Assembly (NCBI GenBank): GCA_015233515.1
Contig: JADFXS010000197.1
Coordinates: 1 to 5,552, forward strand
Source of the DNA: Deltaproteobacteria bacterium
Lineage (GTDB): Bacteria > Desulfobacterota > Desulfarculia > Adiutricales > JAGVGV01
Direction: 5' to 3'
Length of the DNA stretch: 5,552 nucleotides
The translations under genes and the position numbers were made by a program. Positions 1 to 5,552 of this stretch are shown here, in pieces. Within the stretch, counting starts at the first letter, position 1. Every line of letters begins with the position of its first letter. Under the pieces are notes generated by a model, which made no database searches, was not told the origin of the DNA, and was given only the letters and a program-made list of their open reading frames with translations.

Positions 1-106
1 AAAAGAGCGCCACGGCCGACTAAAGTGATCCTCTGCTCCACAGCCGGGGGCGATATTCAGCGCTTATTTTAAGGCCGCGGGTCAAGCGAACCTACTGACC
101 GGGCGT

Positions 107-118
107 CCCCCCCCCCCC
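107..118. repeat. Run of 12 C (12 G on the coding strand) after phnW
   Basis: A pure 12-base C run begins about ten bases past the phnW stop. The rest of 1-122 shows no gene, no convincing terminator and no known element. The run may be a true unstable tract or a place where the assembly is poor, and the stated length should be treated as approximate. Confidence 0.8.
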
Positions 119-128
119 GGTTCTATCA

Positions 129-1266
129 CTACCAGTAACAGCACTCCTTGACCGCTTTCAGCAGGCGGACGATATCTTCAGGAAAAATATGGCCGATGTT
201 GCCGATCCGGAAAGTGTCGGCGCTGGTAACCACGCCCGGGTAGATGACAAAGCCCTTGTATTTGAGCAGTTGGTAAAAAACTTCGAAACGGTAATCAGGG
301 TGGCCGGGGTTCAGAAAAGCAGTGATAATCGGTGAATGCCAAGCCATGGGCAACAGGCACTCGAATCCCAGGTTGGTCATTCCGGCCACCAGGGTCTCCT
401 GGTTACGACGATAACGCTCGTACCGGGCCTGAACGCCTCCTTCGATTTCGAGTTCATCCAAGGCTTGGGCCAGGGCCTTAACCACGTGGGTCGGCGAAGT
501 GAAACGCCACTTGCCCCGCTTTTTCTCCATCTCGAACCACTGGCCGAACAGGTCCAGGCTCAAGGAACGAGCCCGACCCCGGCATTTTTCCAATTCATCC
601 CGCCGCGCCAGGACCAGGCCGATCCCGGGCACGCCTTGAAGGCATTTGTTGGCGCTGGAGACCATAAAGTCCACGCCCATGGTCGCCAGATCCATGGGGA
701 TGCCCCCAAAGCTGCTCATGGCGTCGAGGATGAAAATCTTGCCCCGCTCCTTGACCACTCCGCCGATCTCTGCCGAAGGATTAAGCATGCCGGTAGTCGT
801 TTCGCAGTCCACCAGGGCCACGTGGGTGATGGCCGGATCGGCTTCCAGGGCCTGGGCCACCATCGCGGCATCCGACCGGCCGACTTCACCGACGTTCAGA
901 ACCACATGAGGAATTTTTAGGTATTGGGCTATCAAGGCCATGCGTTCCCCGTAATGGCCGTTAGCCACGACCAGCAGACGCCCATCATCCGGCACCACCG
1001 AGCCCAGGACCGATTCCACGGCGAAGGTACCGCTGCCGGGCATGAGCACGGAAGTGTAGTCGGAGCCGCAGCCGGCCAGCGCCAGCAGTCGGGAACGGAT
1101 GGCCTGGACCACGGCGTGGTAGTCGCTGTCCCCAGGTGCACCAATCCCGGAGCATAACCGCCTTGACGGTTTTCGAGGTGGAGAGCGGTCCAGGAGTCAG
1201 GAGCAGATAGGGGTTGTCCGGAAACAGTGTCGGATCCACTCCATCATGTTCATATAATCTGGTCAT
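129..1266 (-). pseudogene. phnW: 2-aminoethylphosphonate:pyruvate transaminase, interrupted by a one-base frameshift
   Basis: PhnW is a PLP-dependent class V aminotransferase that converts AEP and pyruvate to phosphonoacetaldehyde and L-alanine. The ATG at 1264-1266 opens a frame reading [19 protein letters not shown] and RDWCTW (codon 45 at 1132-1134), then runs into unrelated sequence. The family sequence resumes one base on, as [15 protein letters not shown]. The cause is an extra G in a four-G run (CCCC at 1130-1133 on the plus strand); removing it gives 378 residues, close to the family length. In the repaired numbering Asp181 in [10 protein letters not shown] holds the PLP ring nitrogen, Lys207 in [12 protein letters not shown] forms the internal aldimine and Arg353 in FRIGNIG should bind the phosphonate. 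Their spacing equals that in the Salmonella enzyme (Asp168, Lys194, Arg340, from memory). The rest looks intact, so the lesion is either recent or an assembly error. Translation from the GTG at 1110-1112 would lose the N-terminal substrate-binding part. Three stop codons in a row (TAG TGA TAG, 131 to 123) end the gene. Confidence 0.9.
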
Positions 1267-1273
1267 GGCTTAT

Positions 1274-1278
1274 TCTCC
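1274..1278 (-). promoter_or_regulatory. Ribosome binding site of phnW
   Basis: GGAGA on the minus strand lies seven bases before the ATG at 1264-1266. It supports this start for phnW, upstream of the frameshift, and shows that the gene kept its translation signal. Confidence 0.65.
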
Positions 1279-1350
1279 ATATTCTCGCCAAGTCTCGGCC
1301 AAGGCGACCGCGACGATATCAATCGCCCGGTCCAGTTCCGACGTCGAAAC

Positions 1351-1402
1351 ATTGAAACTCCTCGCGACAAGCCAAGGGGTATGCGCTCACTGGTATGTTC
1401 AG
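1351..1402. repeat. 52-base dispersed repeat, copy B
   Basis: This is the second copy of the repeat at 2471-2522, in the same orientation, here in the phnX-phnW gap. In both places it lies downstream of a gene of the operon. The middle again allows only a broken hairpin (1360-1368 with 1371-1379), with mismatches at other positions than in copy A. The two copies thus look like independently decayed forms of one hairpin-type element. Outside the 52 bases the two gaps do not align. Confidence 0.65.
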
Positions 1403-1403
1403 G

Positions 1404-1453
1404 GCCGGAAGATGAGCCGGATCAGTTTGCCGGAAATACATCGTCGGATCAGT
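1404..1453. repeat. Imperfect tandem duplication of about 25 bases
   Basis: Two adjacent units both begin with GCCGGAA (1404-1410 and 1429-1435) and end with CGGATCAGT (1418-1426 and 1445-1453). The second is two bases longer in the middle. The block fills the space between repeat copy B and the end of phnX. Beside it, GATCAG (1447-1452) and CTGATC (1456-1461) form a small dyad with a three-base loop that overlaps the phnX stop codon. Confidence 0.55.
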
Positions 1454-1459
1454 CGCTGA

Positions 1460-2293
1460 TCAGGGCTGCCGGCCGTCGGCCAATCGCTGGTTAATGATCT
1501 CGATGATCGGCAGGATCGCCGCGATATCCTCGACCACGTAATGGGCTCCGGCTCGCAGTAATTTTTCGCCGATAGCCTGGGTCCTGGCCTTTATTTCGGT
1601 CACCGGCCGGGCAGCCGTTTCGGCCGCGGTCAGCCCCAGTTCATTCCCGGTGCGGGTGATGCCGATGGTCCACATACCGGCGTTGAGACCTTCCTCGATA
1701 TCAGCCACGGTACCCCCGATTTTGACCACGGCTTCGAGGGGACAGACCCCCAGTTCGACACAATTCTTGTAGCACATGTAAGGATAGGGCCGCCCCCGGA
1801 CCACATCGGTGGAACAGACCACCGCGTCAGGGGCATACCCATAGTGAGCCGCCACGGGAAGCAACACTTCCATCATGGGCCGGGTATAACCGGTCGTGCT
1901 CCCGATCTTCAGGCCCTGACTCCGAAGGACGGCAACGGTTTCGAGCAGGCCCGAAATCGGTTGGGCGTGATGAGCGATGGTCTCCAGCATAAGTCTTTCG
2001 GTCAGGCCGTACAAGTCTTCCACGTCGATCTCTTCCGGCGGCCTACCATGGACCCTTGACCATTTTTCGCGCACGGCCGGGTCCTGACACATGGCCCGAA
2101 TATGATCTTTCTTCATCAGCCCCATGGGAGCCCGGGCCTCGGTAATGGTGACCTCCACGCCCAGGCGGGCAAAGACCTCGACGAAAACCGCCACCGGACC
2201 GATACAGCCGTGGTCTACGGTGGTTCCGGCCCAATCCAGAATCACTGCTTGAATTTGGCCGGTATAAGGACGAAAAACGTTGGATTTGTTCAT
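1460..2293 (-). CDS. phnX: Phosphonoacetaldehyde hydrolase (phosphonatase), with unusual Gly at HAD motif IV
   Basis: PhnX is a cytoplasmic HAD-superfamily enzyme that cleaves phosphonoacetaldehyde to acetaldehyde and phosphate through a lysine Schiff base. At 277 residues it has normal family length. Against the Bacillus cereus enzyme as I recall it (offset +8), the expected residues are present: nucleophile Asp20 in ILDWAGTT, Cys30, Met57, Schiff-base Lys61 in MGLMKKDH, His64, Tyr136 in GSTTGY and Arg168 in VRGRPYP. Motif IV reads KIGGTVADIEEG, with Gly194 where B. cereus Asp186 binds Mg2+; Asp198 is kept. The codon is GGT at 1712-1714, one transition from the Asp codon GAT. This is either a true change, probably harmful, or a sequence error. 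The ATG at 2291-2293 is supported by AAGGA at 2301-2305, seven bases upstream. The gene lies between the permease and phnW, whose product it consumes. Family assignment is very secure; activity is not. Confidence 0.93.
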   Translation of the reverse strand: MNKSNVFRPYTGQIQAVILDWAGTTVDHGCIGPVAVFVEVFARLGVEVTITEARAPMGLMKKDHIRAMCQDPAVREKWSRVHGRPPEEIDVEDLYGLTERLMLETIAHHAQPISGLLETVAVLRSQGLKIGSTTGYTRPMMEVLLPVAAHYGYAPDAVVCSTDVVRGRPYPYMCYKNCVELGVCPLEAVVKIGGTVADIEEGLNAGMWTIGITRTGNELGLTAAETAARPVTEIKARTQAIGEKLLRAGAHYVVEDIAAILPIIEIINQRLADGRQP

Positions 2294-2300
2294 GATATTT

Positions 2301-2305
2301 TCCTT
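2301..2305 (-). promoter_or_regulatory. Ribosome binding site of phnX
   Basis: AAGGA on the minus strand lies seven bases before the ATG at 2291-2293. It fixes the phnX start and sits about ten bases downstream of the long palindrome, so folding of that element in the mRNA would end just before this site. Confidence 0.7.
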
Positions 2306-2314
2306 TTATTTTTC

Positions 2315-2456
2315 GAGGTAATTGCAAAGCCGCCCTTTTGGCCCAACTCTTTTTCGGGCTCGATTTTCAAGTCCTCAAAATACGTCAGTATTTCCGCGGC
2401 TTTAAAATCTCGCCCTCCTTAATTCGGGCCAAAATTCCCGGTTCTGCAATCGCCTC
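2315..2456. repeat. Long imperfect palindrome, MITE-like element in the permease-phnX gap
   Basis: About 142 bases fold back on themselves in nested arms. From outside in: 2315-2318 with 2453-2456 (GAGG/CCTC); 2321-2332 with 2439-2450 (10 Watson-Crick pairs of 12, ATTGCA/TGCAAT at the end); 2336-2344 with 2426-2434 (TTTTGGCCC/GGGCCAAAA, all 9 paired); 2356-2367 with 2404-2415 (10 of 12, with a two-base internal loop); 2369-2373 with 2398-2402 (4 of 5); and 2378-2383 with 2388-2393 (AAATAC/GTATTT) closed by a four-base loop. That is 43 Watson-Crick pairs in register, far more than chance would give. No ORF of note lies inside. The form fits a MITE or other small palindromic repeat, but no transposase or clear target duplication is visible. 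Transcribed with the operon it would make a long hairpin just before the phnX ribosome binding site. There is no clean run of U after it, so I do not call it a terminator. Confidence 0.7.
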
Positions 2457-2470
2457 TGATTTCAAATGCC

Positions 2471-2522
2471 ATTGAAACTCTCAGCGGCAAACCACGGGGA
2501 ATACGCTCGCTTCCATGTTCAG
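2471..2522. repeat. 52-base dispersed repeat, copy A
   Basis: This stretch aligns without gaps to 1351-1402: 40 of 52 bases match, including ATTGAAACTC at one end and ATGTTCAG at the other. It overlaps the last codons of the permease gene (stop at 2519-2521) and lies 14 bases from the long palindrome. The middle, around GCGGCAAACC, may be a decayed hairpin: several pairs can still form between 2480-2488 and 2491-2499, with mismatches. A short perfect dyad (TTTCAA/TTGAAA, 2461-2466 and 2473-2478) overlaps its left end. Confidence 0.65.
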
Positions 2523-4282
2523 CGGCGCGTCCAATCGCGGTTTCTCCGCGCCAGCACCCCGGCGGTCAGACCGGCCAAACACCGGGCTAAGGCATTGGCG
2601 GCGATGATGAGCACGGACATAGCGCAAGCCGGCGCGGTATCTCCAGCGTCGTCCATGTTGGCGATAGCCACCGCCGCCACCGGCAAATCCGCCCCGTACA
2701 AAAAAATGACCGCGGAGACCGTGGCCATCGAATTGACAAAGTAAAAAATAAAAATTTCCAGTATGGCCGGAAAGCAGACAGGAATGGTGACCCGCTGGAA
2801 TGTCTTGATGAAGGACACACCCAAAGCCTCGGAGACGTTTTCGAATTCCTGGTCCAGTTGCTTTAGGGCCGTGGTGGCGGTCAGGAAACCCACGGTATAA
2901 AAATGGACGATATTGGACAAGGCCAGCAAGCCCATGGTGCCATACAAAAAATTGAAGGGATTGGGCACCGCGCCGAGCGGAGTCTCCCAGGTCGCGGCAT
3001 TGAAAAAGAAAATGTAACTCAAACCGATAACGAGCCCGGGCAGGGCCAAAGGCATCAGGGAGAGAAAATAGGCCAGCCGGCGGACCCAGATCAGTCCCCT
3101 GCTCTTTTCAATCAGATAGGCGGAAATAAAGGTCAATATCGTGCCGCCGACCGCGGTATACAAACTCATGCGCAGACTGTTCCAGAACGCGCCATAACCA
3201 CCTCCGCCCGTCCGCTCGAAATCATAGTGCCACAACCCCAATTCCAGGTTGTAAGGCCAGACCTTGACCAACGAAGCCCACAAGGCCGTCAGATAGAACA
3301 AGAGGATGGTTAAGGCGATGATCCCGCAAAAGGCCAGGAAAAACCTATCCCGAGGGCCGTGAGCCTCGATCCGCGGAGGAACGGATTGGGCCGTGATCAT
3401 GGCCATTTGCCGGCGCTGGCCGAGCCGATCCAAGATAAAAGCCGCCACGGTGGGCACCAGCAGCACCACTCCGACCACCGCGCCCATGACGAAGTTCTGT
3501 TGGCCGATCACTTGTTTGTATATGTCCGTAGCCAGGACGTTGTACCAGCCGCCCACCACCTTGGGAGCCCCGAAATCGGTGAAAGCCAGAATAAAACAGA
3601 CAAATACGGCGCTGGTCAGGGCATACTTGATGCCGGGGAGGGTCACTGTGAGCAAAGTGCGGAAACGTGAAGCCCCGAGGGTGGCCGAGGCTTCCAGCAA
3701 GCGGGCGTCGGTCGTGCTTAGAGCCACGGTCAGGATAAGAACCGCCTGGGGAAAGGTATAGATGACCTCGGAAATGACAATTCCGGTCTGGCCGTAAAGA
3801 TTAATGTCCAGTCCCGGCCAAAGCCCCATGAATCCGGTGGTTACCAGTCCCTTTTTCCCGAACAGGTAGATCAGTGATATCCCGTTGAGTAGCGTCGGCG
3901 CGAAAAGCGGCACCAGGGCCAGTCCCTGAAAAAGAGCTTTGAACGGCAACTTGCTTCTGGTCAGGGCATAAGCGTACATCAAGCCTAACCCTACCGAAAT
4001 GATCGTGGTCAGAGTCGAAATCCAGAGGCTGTGAAAAAGGGAAGAGAACAAGGACGGCGTCTGGAAATACAAGATAAAGTTGGCCAATCCCACGTAACGT
4101 CCGGCGGCGTCGGTCAAACTTTTGACCAGGAGCTGTCCCACGGGCAGGACGACCGCGACGATCATTCCGGTACAGACCATAAGGATTAGGACCCGCCTGA
4201 GCCCTGACTCCCAGTTCAGGACTCGGACCGGGCGGGTGTAACCCGGCGGCGGGATCGGCGTGAGAACCGATAGAAGGGGCAT
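2519..4282 (-). CDS. phnU: AEP ABC transporter permease, fused two-domain PhnU type
   Basis: This inner-membrane permease joins two binding-protein-dependent transport domains in one chain, so one copy could replace a PhnU/PhnV pair. Numbered from the ATG at 4280-4282 (587 residues), hydrophobic segments lie near 28-54, 80-107, 119-141, 167-187, 222-237, 265-283, 314-337, 373-390, 403-427, 447-469, 507-528 and 552-577. Each half ends its domain with an EAA loop that docks on the ATPase: EASATLGASRF followed by VTLPGIK (about 197-219), and NVSEALGVSFIKTF followed by VTIPVCF (about 482-504). The link between halves is near 285-315. Length and duplicated layout match the PhnU2 family, though Fe3+ permeases (SfuB-like) share the fold, so the substrate rests on neighbours. 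The start is unsure: a TTG at 4319-4321 would add 13 residues and a GTG lies at 4292-4294; none has a clear Shine-Dalgarno site. The gene ends in TGA at 2519-2521, just inside the outer end of a repeat. Confidence 0.85.
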   Translation of the reverse strand: MPLLSVLTPIPPPGYTRPVRVLNWESGLRRVLILMVCTGMIVAVVLPVGQLLVKSLTDAAGRYVGLANFILYFQTPSLFSSLFHSLWISTLTTIISVGLGLMYAYALTRSKLPFKALFQGLALVPLFAPTLLNGISLIYLFGKKGLVTTGFMGLWPGLDINLYGQTGIVISEVIYTFPQAVLILTVALSTTDARLLEASATLGASRFRTLLTVTLPGIKYALTSAVFVCFILAFTDFGAPKVVGGWYNVLATDIYKQVIGQQNFVMGAVVGVVLLVPTVAAFILDRLGQRRQMAMITAQSVPPRIEAHGPRDRFFLAFCGIIALTILLFYLTALWASLVKVWPYNLELGLWHYDFERTGGGGYGAFWNSLRMSLYTAVGGTILTFISAYLIEKSRGLIWVRRLAYFLSLMPLALPGLVIGLSYIFFFNAATWETPLGAVPNPFNFLYGTMGLLALSNIVHFYTVGFLTATTALKQLDQEFENVSEALGVSFIKTFQRVTIPVCFPAILEIFIFYFVNSMATVSAVIFLYGADLPVAAVAIANMDDAGDTAPACAMSVLIIAANALARCLAGLTAGVLARRNRDWTRR

Positions 4283-4349
4283 GTGGAGGGTCACGACCAG
4301 CTTTCGGTCCGAGCCGACCAATCTGCGGATCGTGTATCGTGCGATAATC

Positions 4350-4369
4350 GCTCCGCCCGGAGGCGGGGC
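4350..4369. repeat. Second GC-rich hairpin before the permease gene
   Basis: CCGCC (4353-4357) pairs with GGCGG (4362-4366) around four bases. Two further pairs form beyond a single mismatch, giving seven Watson-Crick pairs. It follows the stronger hairpin at 4379-4409 by only nine bases in the direction of transcription, so the two form a tandem pair. Confidence 0.45.
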
Positions 4370-4378
4370 CGGTCATTG

Positions 4379-4409
4379 TCTCCGACCGGTCTGGGAGATC
4401 GGTCGGAGA
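4379..4409. repeat. Strong hairpin in the ATPase-permease gap
   Basis: TCTCCGACCG (4379-4388) and its exact reverse complement CGGTCGGAGA (4400-4409) form ten perfect pairs around an 11-base centre; two more pairs can form inside after one mismatch. In the transcript it would stand about 60-100 bases before the permease start. No run of U follows, so a classic terminator is not supported. It could shield mRNA from 3' decay, act as an attenuator, or be an operator. Confidence 0.6.
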
Positions 4410-4477
4410 GCAAGAGGTTGATAAAAGGAAAGTGAAGGCAACGCTCGCCGGCGACCCGTGCGGGCCGAAACCACCAG

Positions 4478-4499
4478 CGGTTGTTTATATGTAAACCCG
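4478..4499. promoter_or_regulatory. AT-rich dyad, possible operator in the ATPase-permease gap
   Basis: GTTTA (4483-4487) and TAAAC (4492-4496) flank a four-base centre, with CGG (4478-4480) and CCG (4497-4499) adding outer symmetry past two unpaired T. It stands out as AT-rich in a GC-rich gap. On the minus strand it includes TATAAA, a fair -10 match, but no good -35 lies 16-18 bases upstream. A role as a regulator site is only a guess. Confidence 0.25.
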
Positions 4500-4575
4500 A
4501 GGTCAGGTCGGAAAGACAAATCCTGGTCCGGCCACCCCAGTTTATTTTCAATCCAAATCCCGGCACTAACTTCAT

Positions 4576-5552
4576 TCAATCCGCCGCGTAAACCCTTAAC
4601 CGGTCGGCGGGCAGGTCGATGGGGATGGTCATGTTTTCGTAAAGTCCCAGGCGCCGGTATTTTTCCGCTGGAATTTCAGCCTCTATCGGCGCAAAGGTTC
4701 GGCCGTCATGGATCACGTTCAAGGTCACTCGATAGCTGGACCCGCGATATTCGAGATGGCTCACTTGGGCCGGCAAGGTATTGGGGCCGGAGCAGCCGTT
4801 AGGGGCCAGGATGATCTCTTCGGGTCGAATGGCCAGCACGGCAGGCTGACCGGGGGCCAGTTTCTCTTCTTTCACCCGCAGGCCGACCCCGTTTTTCCGA
4901 AAAAAGCAAGGGGCTTCCTTGATCGTGTTCTCGATAAAATTCATCGATCCGATGAAGGAGGCCACAAAGGTAGTGGTGGGACGATCATATATCTCCTGGG
5001 GCGTCCCGGCTTGCACCAGCCGACCATCGGACACAACCAGCACGCGGTCGGCCATGGTCAGGGCCTCCTCCTGGTCATGGGTGACCAGGATGGTGGTCAG
5101 GCCCAGTCGGCGTTGCAGGGATCGAATTTCGGCTCGTAACCGGGCCCTCACTTTGGCGTCCAGGGCCGAAAGCGGCTCATCCAGGAGCAGGATGGCCGGC
5201 CAAGGCGCCAAAGCTCGCGCCAAGGCCACTCGCTGTTGCTGGCCTCCAGAGAGTTGCGCCGGGTATTTGTTCTCCAGCCCGCGCAGTCCGACCAGACTGA
5301 GCAGTTCATCCACCCGGCGGGCCGTTTCTCCGGTCTGCCGGGAGCCCAACCCATAGGCCACGTTCCGGGCCGTGGTCATATTGGGAAACAAGGCGTAGGA
5401 TTGGAAAACCAGGCCGATGTTCCGTTGGGACACCGGCCAGGAGGAGACATCCGCGCCTTCCATGAAGATCCGGCCGCCATCATGGCGTTCCAGGCCGGCG
5501 ATGATCCGGAGAATGGTGGTCTTGCCGCAGCCGCTGGGCCCCAGGATAGCCA
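4576..5552 (-). CDS. phnT: AEP ABC transporter ATP-binding protein, PhnT type (5' end outside window)
   Basis: This is the ATPase of an ABC importer, acting on the cytoplasmic face with the permease encoded next. The frame is open to the right edge: 324 residues are visible and about 35 N-terminal residues are probably missing. The ATG at 5461-5463 lies after Walker A and cannot be the true start. Numbering the visible residues, I see Walker A GPSGCGKTT (4-12), the Q-loop in VFQSYALFP (Q at 50), the signature LSGGQQQRVALARAL (100-114), Walker B ILLLDEP with the D-loop LSALD (120-130) and the switch His in VTHDQEEA (158). All are intact. The C-terminal part (about 265-324, with AIRPEEIIL before it) fits the TOBE domain of the CUT1/Fe3+/spermidine-type ATPases. 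The sequence alone would allow iron, spermidine or thiosulfate uptake. The phosphonate role comes from the downstream permease, phnX and phnW and is inferred. It resembles the PhnT2 family. Confidence 0.88.
   Translation of the reverse strand, partial: AILGPSGCGKTTILRIIAGLERHDGGRIFMEGADVSSWPVSQRNIGLVFQSYALFPNMTTARNVAYGLGSRQTGETARRVDELLSLVGLRGLENKYPAQLSGGQQQRVALARALAPWPAILLLDEPLSALDAKVRARLRAEIRSLQRRLGLTTILVTHDQEEALTMADRVLVVSDGRLVQAGTPQEIYDRPTTTFVASFIGSMNFIENTIKEAPCFFRKNGVGLRVKEEKLAPGQPAVLAIRPEEIILAPNGCSGPNTLPAQVSHLEYRGSSYRVTLNVIHDGRTFAPIEAEIPAEKYRRLGLYENMTIPIDLPADRLRVYAAD

Noticed and set aside
80..100. Hairpin GGTCA/TGACC as the operon terminator after phnW
   Set aside because: Only five pairs with an 11-base loop, and no U run follows on the minus strand. 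The terminator may lie outside the window.
1110..1112. GTG as the true start of a shorter phnW product
   Set aside because: The upstream frame encodes the conserved PhnW N-terminus with its own Shine-Dalgarno site, so the short form is the remainder after a frameshift.
1128..1136. Programmed ribosomal frameshift in phnW
   Set aside because: I see no known slippery heptamer, stimulatory hairpin or internal Shine-Dalgarno arrangement, and PhnW is not known to use one. A mutation or sequence error is simpler.
2378..2393. AAATAC/GTATTT hairpin followed by a few T as a stand-alone terminator before phnX
   Set aside because: The stem is short and AT-rich and the T run is only four bases long. It is better explained as the tip of the larger palindrome.
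1351..2522. CRISPR array from the repeated 52-base sequence
   Set aside because: There are only two diverged copies, more than a kilobase apart with a gene between them, so there is no array.
3393..3761. Open frames on the plus strand opposite the permease gene, and similar ones opposite the other genes
   Set aside because: They lie antisense to well-supported genes, have low-complexity or Arg/Ser/Gln/His-rich translations with no known domain, and come from codon bias of the true frame.
4483..4496. Sigma-70 promoter on the minus strand using TATAAA
   Set aside because: No acceptable -35 box is found at 16-18 bases, so it is kept only as a low-confidence dyad.

Overview
The window reads as one operon on the minus strand for uptake and breakdown of 2-aminoethylphosphonate (AEP), the most common natural phosphonate. 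Going in the direction of transcription, from high to low coordinates, it holds: a PhnT-type ABC ATPase that runs off the right edge (4576-5552); a two-domain PhnU-type permease (2519-4282, possibly from 4321); phosphonoacetaldehyde hydrolase PhnX (1460-2293); and AEP:pyruvate transaminase PhnW (129-1266), which carries a one-base frameshift. Together these would import AEP, transaminate it with pyruvate to phosphonoacetaldehyde and alanine, then cleave the C-P bond to give acetaldehyde and phosphate. The periplasmic binding protein expected for such a transporter is not in the window and may lie beyond the right edge.

Both catabolic genes carry a lesion or an anomaly. phnW has one extra G in a four-G run after codon 45. 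PhnX has Gly at position 194, where the homologues I recall have the Mg2+-binding Asp of HAD motif IV. The pathway may therefore be decaying here, or the assembly may contain errors. A 12-C run at 107-118 shows that homopolymers are a risk in this sequence.

The gaps between genes are wide for one operon (about 190-300 bases) and each holds repeat or hairpin structure. The permease-phnX gap contains a long imperfect palindrome (about 2315-2456) that looks like a MITE or similar small palindromic element. Next to it, and again in the phnX-phnW gap, lies a 52-base repeat present in two diverged copies (40 of 52 identical, no gaps). The phnX-phnW gap also has a short imperfect tandem duplication beside phnX. 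The ATPase-permease gap has two GC-rich hairpins and an AT-rich dyad.

The organism is a bacterium with fairly high GC and ordinary Shine-Dalgarno sites before phnX and phnW. The fused two-domain permease and the small palindromic repeats between genes would fit a Desulfobacterota or other proteobacterial genome, but the window alone cannot settle this. The pathway itself is known. The intergenic elements and the two apparent defects are what merit attention. I see no tRNA, rRNA or CRISPR, and no convincing gene on the plus strand. No gene-free stretch is clearly longer than 300 bases.
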